A stretch of DNA of 7,618 nucleotides, taken from assembly GCA_007122215.1 (NCBI GenBank), contig SKUG01000021.1, positions 1-7,618 on the forward strand. Reading direction: 5' to 3'. Origin of the DNA: Thermoleophilia bacterium (GTDB taxonomy: Bacteria; Actinomycetota; Thermoleophilia; Gaiellales; SKUG01). A program made the translations under genes and the position numbers. Position 1 is the stretch's first letter. Each line of letters opens with the position of its first letter. Under the pieces are notes generated by a model, which was not told the DNA's origin, made no database searches, and was given only the letters and a program-made list of their open reading frames with translations. Shown here one piece after another: positions 4,769 through 7,618 of this stretch.

Positions 4769-5602
4769 ATGCGCGAGGTCAGCGAGCCGGACGAGCTGCG
4801 CCACCAGGTGGCGGCAGCGCGCACCCGTCGGGAGCGGGTGGGCCTCGTGCCGCTGGTGGGTGGCATGCACGACGGCCAGGCGGCCCTGCTGCGCGCAGCC
4901 CACGCCCAGTGCGACCTGGTCGTGGTGGTCACGGGCCTGCCTGCCGCGACGCTCGATGGCCTGCCCGGACACCTGCTCTGGCGCCCCGCGCCGGCGCCGG
5001 CACCCTCGCTGGTACGGCTCGATGCCTCGGTGCTGGGCAGCGAACGCGCAGCGCGCCTCGATGACCGCCTGGCCGCCCAGGTGCTCGCGCTGCTCAACGC
5101 GGCGGTGATGGTGCGCCCCGACCGCCTGTTCGTGCCGAGCATGCACCTGCTGCTGTGCTGGCTGCTGCGGCGCGCGCTGGTGGAGGTCGGGGCGGTGGAC
5201 GTCGACGTGCAGGTGCTGGAGTCGCTGCGGGCCGGTGATGGGCTGCTGGCCAGCCACGATGCCGATGCGCTCACCGGTGCCGACCGCGAGCGTGCCACGC
5301 TGCTGCCGCGGGCCCTCGACGAGGTCGAGCGGCTGGTCGGGCTCGGGGAGCGCTCCAGCGGGCGGCTGGTGGCGCGCTGCGCGGTGATCGCCGCGGCCGA
5401 GCCGGAGGTTGACCTGCGCTTCGTGGAGCTGCTGGAGGGCGACACCCTCGAGCCGCTGTCTGCGCTGCACCCCGGGCAGGATGCGTGGGTGGTCGGCGGG
5501 ATGCGCGTGGCCGGGCGCCAGGTCGTCGACGTGCGACGCCTGTCGGTGCCGGATCAGCCGGCGGCCGAGCCGGCTGCTGCCGGCAGCAGCGCGCGCAGGT
5601 AG
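4769..5602 (+). CDS. PanC-like (pantothenate synthetase fold) protein lacking catalytic residues
   Basis: Protein of 277 residues that aligns along most of its length with pantoate-beta-alanine ligase (PanC). [21 protein letters not shown] (24-44) matches [35 protein letters not shown] (108-121) matches the region before [24 protein letters not shown] (150-169) matches VREPDGLALSSRNxYLT; and [13 protein letters not shown] (218-230) matches the C-terminal domain. Key residues are lost: HxGH reads HDGQ (H34 kept, Q37), the GEKDYQQ region reads PSMHLLL (123-129), SSRN reads SHDA (162-165), and the NPLQF stretch is absent, making the segment between HxGH and RPD about 25 residues shorter with a Pro/Ala linker at 72-80. 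It is intact and codon usage matches its neighbours, so it looks like a maintained pseudoenzyme or an enzyme of new function, not a decaying gene. The ATG follows a -10 box by 6 nt. Its last 49 bp overlap uvrA convergently. Confidence 0.72.
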   Translation: MREVSEPDELRHQVAAARTRRERVGLVPLVGGMHDGQAALLRAAHAQCDLVVVVTGLPAATLDGLPGHLLWRPAPAPAPSLVRLDASVLGSERAARLDDRLAAQVLALLNAAVMVRPDRLFVPSMHLLLCWLLRRALVEVGAVDVDVQVLESLRAGDGLLASHDADALTGADRERATLLPRALDEVERLVGLGERSSGRLVARCAVIAAAEPEVDLRFVELLEGDTLEPLSALHPGQDAWVVGGMRVAGRQVVDVRRLSVPDQPAAEPAAAGSSARR

Positions 5603-7618
5603 CGGCCCGTGTGGGAGTCGTCGCAGGCGGCGACCTCCTCGGGCGTGCCCTCGGCGATCACGAGCCCGCCGTCGCGTCCGCCCTCGGGGCCGAGGTCGAC
5701 GATCCAGTCGGCACACTTGATGACGTCGAGGTTGTGCTCGATCACCAGCACGGTGTTGCCCTGCTCGCGCAGGCGCAGCAGCACGCCCAGCAGCCGCTCG
5801 ATGTCGGCAAAGTGCAGGCCGGTGGTGGGCTCGTCGAGGATGTAGAGCGTGCGGCCGGTCTGCACCTTGGCCAGCTCGGTGGCGAGCTTCACGCGCTGGG
5901 CCTCGCCGCCGGAGAGCTGGGTGGCGGGCTGGCCGAGGCGGATGTAGTCGAGCCCGACGTCCGAGAGGGTCTGCAGGCGGCGGTGGATCGGCGGGACGGC
6001 CTCGAAGAAGCCAACGGCCTCCTCCACGCTCATCGCGAGTATGTCGGCGATGCTCCTGCCCTTGTAGAGCACCTCGAGCGTCTCGGAGTTGTAGCGGCGC
6101 CCGTGGCAGACCTCGCAGGGCACGTAGACGTCCGGGAGGAAGTGCATCTCGATGCGGATGGTGCCGTCGCCCTTGCAGGTCTCGCAGCGTCCGCCCTTGA
6201 CGTTGAAGGAGAAGCGTCCGGGCCTGTAGCCGCGGATGCGGGCCTCCTGGGTCTTCGAGAAGAGGTCACGGATCCTGTCGAACAGCCCGGTGTAGGTCGC
6301 GGGGTTCGAGCGGGGGGTGCGCCCGATCGGCGCCTGGCTGACGTCGATCACCTTGTCGAAGTGCTCGAGCCCCTCGATCGCCTCGTGCCGCCCGGGCCGC
6401 TGGCGGGCCCGGTTCAGGCGCGTGGCCACGGCCTTGTGGACGATCTCGTTGACGAGCGTGGACTTGCCCGAGCCCGAGACCCCGGTGATGCAGGTCAGGC
6501 GCCCGACCGGGAACGCCGCGTCGACGCCGCGCAGGTTGTTCTCGGAGGCGCCGTGCACGGTGAGCCAGCCGCGGTCCTCGCTGATCCGCTCGGGGATCGC
6601 GATCGTGCGCCGCCCGGAGAGGTAGTCGCCGGTCAGCGAGCCGTCGGTGGCCATCACCTCGTCGACGCTGCCGCAGGCCACGACCTGGCCGCCGTGCTCG
6701 CCAGCCCCGGGGCCCATGTCCACGAGCACGTCGGCTGCGCGCATGGTCTCCTCGTCGTGCTCGACGACGATCACGGTGTTGCCGAGGTCGCGCAGGCGCG
6801 TGAGGGTCTCGATCAGCCGCGTGTTGTCGCGCTGGTGCAGGCCGATCGACGGCTCGTCGAGGATGTAGAGCACCCCCACGAGGCTCGATCCGATCTGGGT
6901 GGCCAGGCGGATGCGCTGGGCCTCCCCGCCCGAGAGCGTTCGGGCGGCGCGACCGAGCCCGAGGTAGCCGACCCCGACGTCGCTGAGGAACGACAGGCGC
7001 TCGCGGATCTCGCGGATGATGCGCTCGCCGATCAGCTGCTCGGTGTCTGTGAGCTCGACCGCCTCGAGGAAGTCCAGCGCCTGGCGCACGTCGAGCTCGG
7101 AGACCTCGGCGATGCTGTGGTGGCCGACGGTCACCGCGAGGGACTCGGGACGCAGCCGGGCACCCTCGCAGGCGCGGCAGGGCGTGTCGTGCATGAAGCG
7201 GTCGATGCGCTCGCGGATCAGCTCGCTGTCTGTCTGGTCGTAGCGCCGCTTGAGCTCGCGCACGAACCCCTTCCAGGTGACCGTCCAGCGTCGCGTGCGG
7301 CCGCGGCGGGTGCGGTACTGCATCTCCACGGGCTCGTCCGAGCCGTGCAGCAGCACGTCTCGATGGGCTGCCCGCAGGCGCTTCCAGGGGCGATCGGTGG
7401 GGATGCCGTTGGCCTCGGTGATGCGCTGCACGCGGTCCTCGTAGTAGCTGCCGCTGCCCGAGAGGCTCGTCACCGCCAGCGCTCCCTCGTCGATCGAGAG
7501 GTTGGGGTCGGCCACGAGCGCGTCGGGGTCGACCTCGCGGTGGCTGCCGAGGCCCATGCAGTCGGGGCAGGCGCCGTGCGGGCTGTTGAAGGAGAAGATC
7601 CGTGGCTCGAGCTCGGGC
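5554..7618 (-). CDS. uvrA: Excinuclease ABC subunit UvrA, N-terminus outside window
   Basis: Damage-sensing ATPase of nucleotide excision repair, which loads UvrB onto damaged DNA. The last 687 residues are present; about 240-270 N-terminal residues, including the first Walker A, lie beyond base 7618. In visible numbering: [17 protein letters not shown] (8-24) starts the first zinc module (C17, C20), with a further CRAC at 147-150. ABC signature one is LSGGEAQR (228-235), with Walker B and D-loop LDEPSIGLH at 253-261. The second Walker A is GVSGSGKST (379-387). The second zinc finger is CETC (478-481) and CEVC (501-504), flanking the hallmark [22 protein letters not shown] signature two is LSGGEAQR (568-575), with LDEPTTGLH at 594-602. 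No motif is broken. The C-terminus is a short Ala/Gly tail whose coding sequence overlaps the convergent PanC-like gene by 49 bp. An internal Met at 7557 is not the start. Confidence 0.97.
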   Translation of the reverse strand, partial: PELEPRIFSFNSPHGACPDCMGLGSHREVDPDALVADPNLSIDEGALAVTSLSGSGSYYEDRVQRITEANGIPTDRPWKRLRAAHRDVLLHGSDEPVEMQYRTRRGRTRRWTVTWKGFVRELKRRYDQTDSELIRERIDRFMHDTPCRACEGARLRPESLAVTVGHHSIAEVSELDVRQALDFLEAVELTDTEQLIGERIIREIRERLSFLSDVGVGYLGLGRAARTLSGGEAQRIRLATQIGSSLVGVLYILDEPSIGLHQRDNTRLIETLTRLRDLGNTVIVVEHDEETMRAADVLVDMGPGAGEHGGQVVACGSVDEVMATDGSLTGDYLSGRRTIAIPERISEDRGWLTVHGASENNLRGVDAAFPVGRLTCITGVSGSGKSTLVNEIVHKAVATRLNRARQRPGRHEAIEGLEHFDKVIDVSQAPIGRTPRSNPATYTGLFDRIRDLFSKTQEARIRGYRPGRFSFNVKGGRCETCKGDGTIRIEMHFLPDVYVPCEVCHGRRYNSETLEVLYKGRSIADILAMSVEEAVGFFEAVPPIHRRLQTLSDVGLDYIRLGQPATQLSGGEAQRVKLATELAKVQTGRTLYILDEPTTGLHFADIERLLGVLLRLREQGNTVLVIEHNLDVIKCADWIVDLGPEGGRDGGLVIAEGTPEEVAACDDSHTGRYLRALLPAAAGSAAG
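5573..5590. terminator. 18-bp perfect palindrome in the convergent overlap, possible two-way terminator
   Basis: GCTGCTGCCGGCAGCAGC is a perfect palindrome; as RNA it can form a 7-bp stem with a CCGG loop from either strand. It lies within the 49-bp overlap of the PanC-like gene and uvrA. A smaller GCCGGC/GCCGGC repeat (5557-5562 and 5569-5574) lies beside it. There is no U-run, so if it ends transcription it is not a classical intrinsic terminator. It also codes for Ala/Gly/Ser-rich C-termini in both genes. Confidence 0.35.

Noticed and set aside
4761..5108. Alternative start or frame for the plus-strand gene (GTG or ATG at 4761)
   Set aside because: It lies in another frame from the PanC-like protein, overlaps the -10 box, and gives a Cys/Arg-rich sequence without homology.
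4429..5445. Upstream extension of the glycosylase-homologue frame across fmdB and the PanC-like gene
   Set aside because: Low-complexity Ser/Arg/Ala sequence antisense to the plus-strand gene and out of frame with fmdB; it crosses the divergent promoters.
5557..5574. GCCGGC ... GCCGGC inverted repeat as a separate element
   Set aside because: Each half is itself palindromic and common in GC-rich DNA; it is mentioned only as a neighbour of the stronger 18-bp palindrome.
4769..5602. Calling the plus-strand gene a functional panC
   Set aside because: The second His of HxGH, the GEKD..QQ residues and SSRN are all absent, so the symbol would imply an activity the sequence does not support.
1..7618. 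Mobile element, defence system, CRISPR array or tRNA gene
   Set aside because: No transposase, integrase, direct-repeat array, cloverleaf or composition shift was seen; most of the window is ordinary chromosomal housekeeping DNA.

Overview
The window is 7.6 kb of very GC-rich, tightly packed bacterial DNA. Base composition, the gene order tsaE-tsaB-rimI-tsaD, GTG starts and start codons placed directly behind -10 boxes all suggest an actinobacterium (Actinomycetota). A deep-branching lineage such as Nitriliruptoria or Euzebyales is a guess from general character; the window has no rRNA or other marker that would settle it. No tRNA, rRNA, CRISPR array, insertion sequence or prophage gene was seen, and there is no gene-free stretch longer than about 66 bp.

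Layout. A 66-bp divergent promoter region (4703-4768) is the hub. Leftwards on the minus strand runs a seven-gene unit: fmdB-like zinc ribbon (4702-4451), a family-4-like uracil-DNA glycosylase homologue (4428-3730), tsaE, tsaB, rimI, tsaD, and a secreted subtilisin-family protease that leaves the window at base 1. From the glycosylase homologue to the protease, all five junctions are 4-bp stop/start overlaps (GTGA or ATGA), so the unit is very probably one translationally coupled operon. Rightwards on the plus strand is a single gene (4769-5602) with a pantothenate synthetase (PanC) fold signature but without the PanC catalytic residues. It converges with, and overlaps by 49 bp, the 3' end of uvrA, which enters from the right edge on the minus strand.

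Function. TsaE, TsaB and TsaD are the proteins that, with TsaC (not in the window), make N6-threonylcarbamoyladenosine at position 37 of ANN-decoding tRNAs. RimI is an N-terminal protein acetyltransferase often encoded beside them. UvrA is the damage-recognition ATPase of nucleotide excision repair. These are housekeeping genes.

The unusual content is in three places. The PanC-like protein has lost the second His of its HxGH motif, the GEKD..QQ motif and the SSRN motif. The UDG-like protein keeps all four iron-sulfur cysteines but has changed the uracil-pocket residues of all three main motifs. The divergent promoter region carries two perfect 6-1-6 inverted repeats between two leaderless-type -10 boxes with identical spacing to their start codons.
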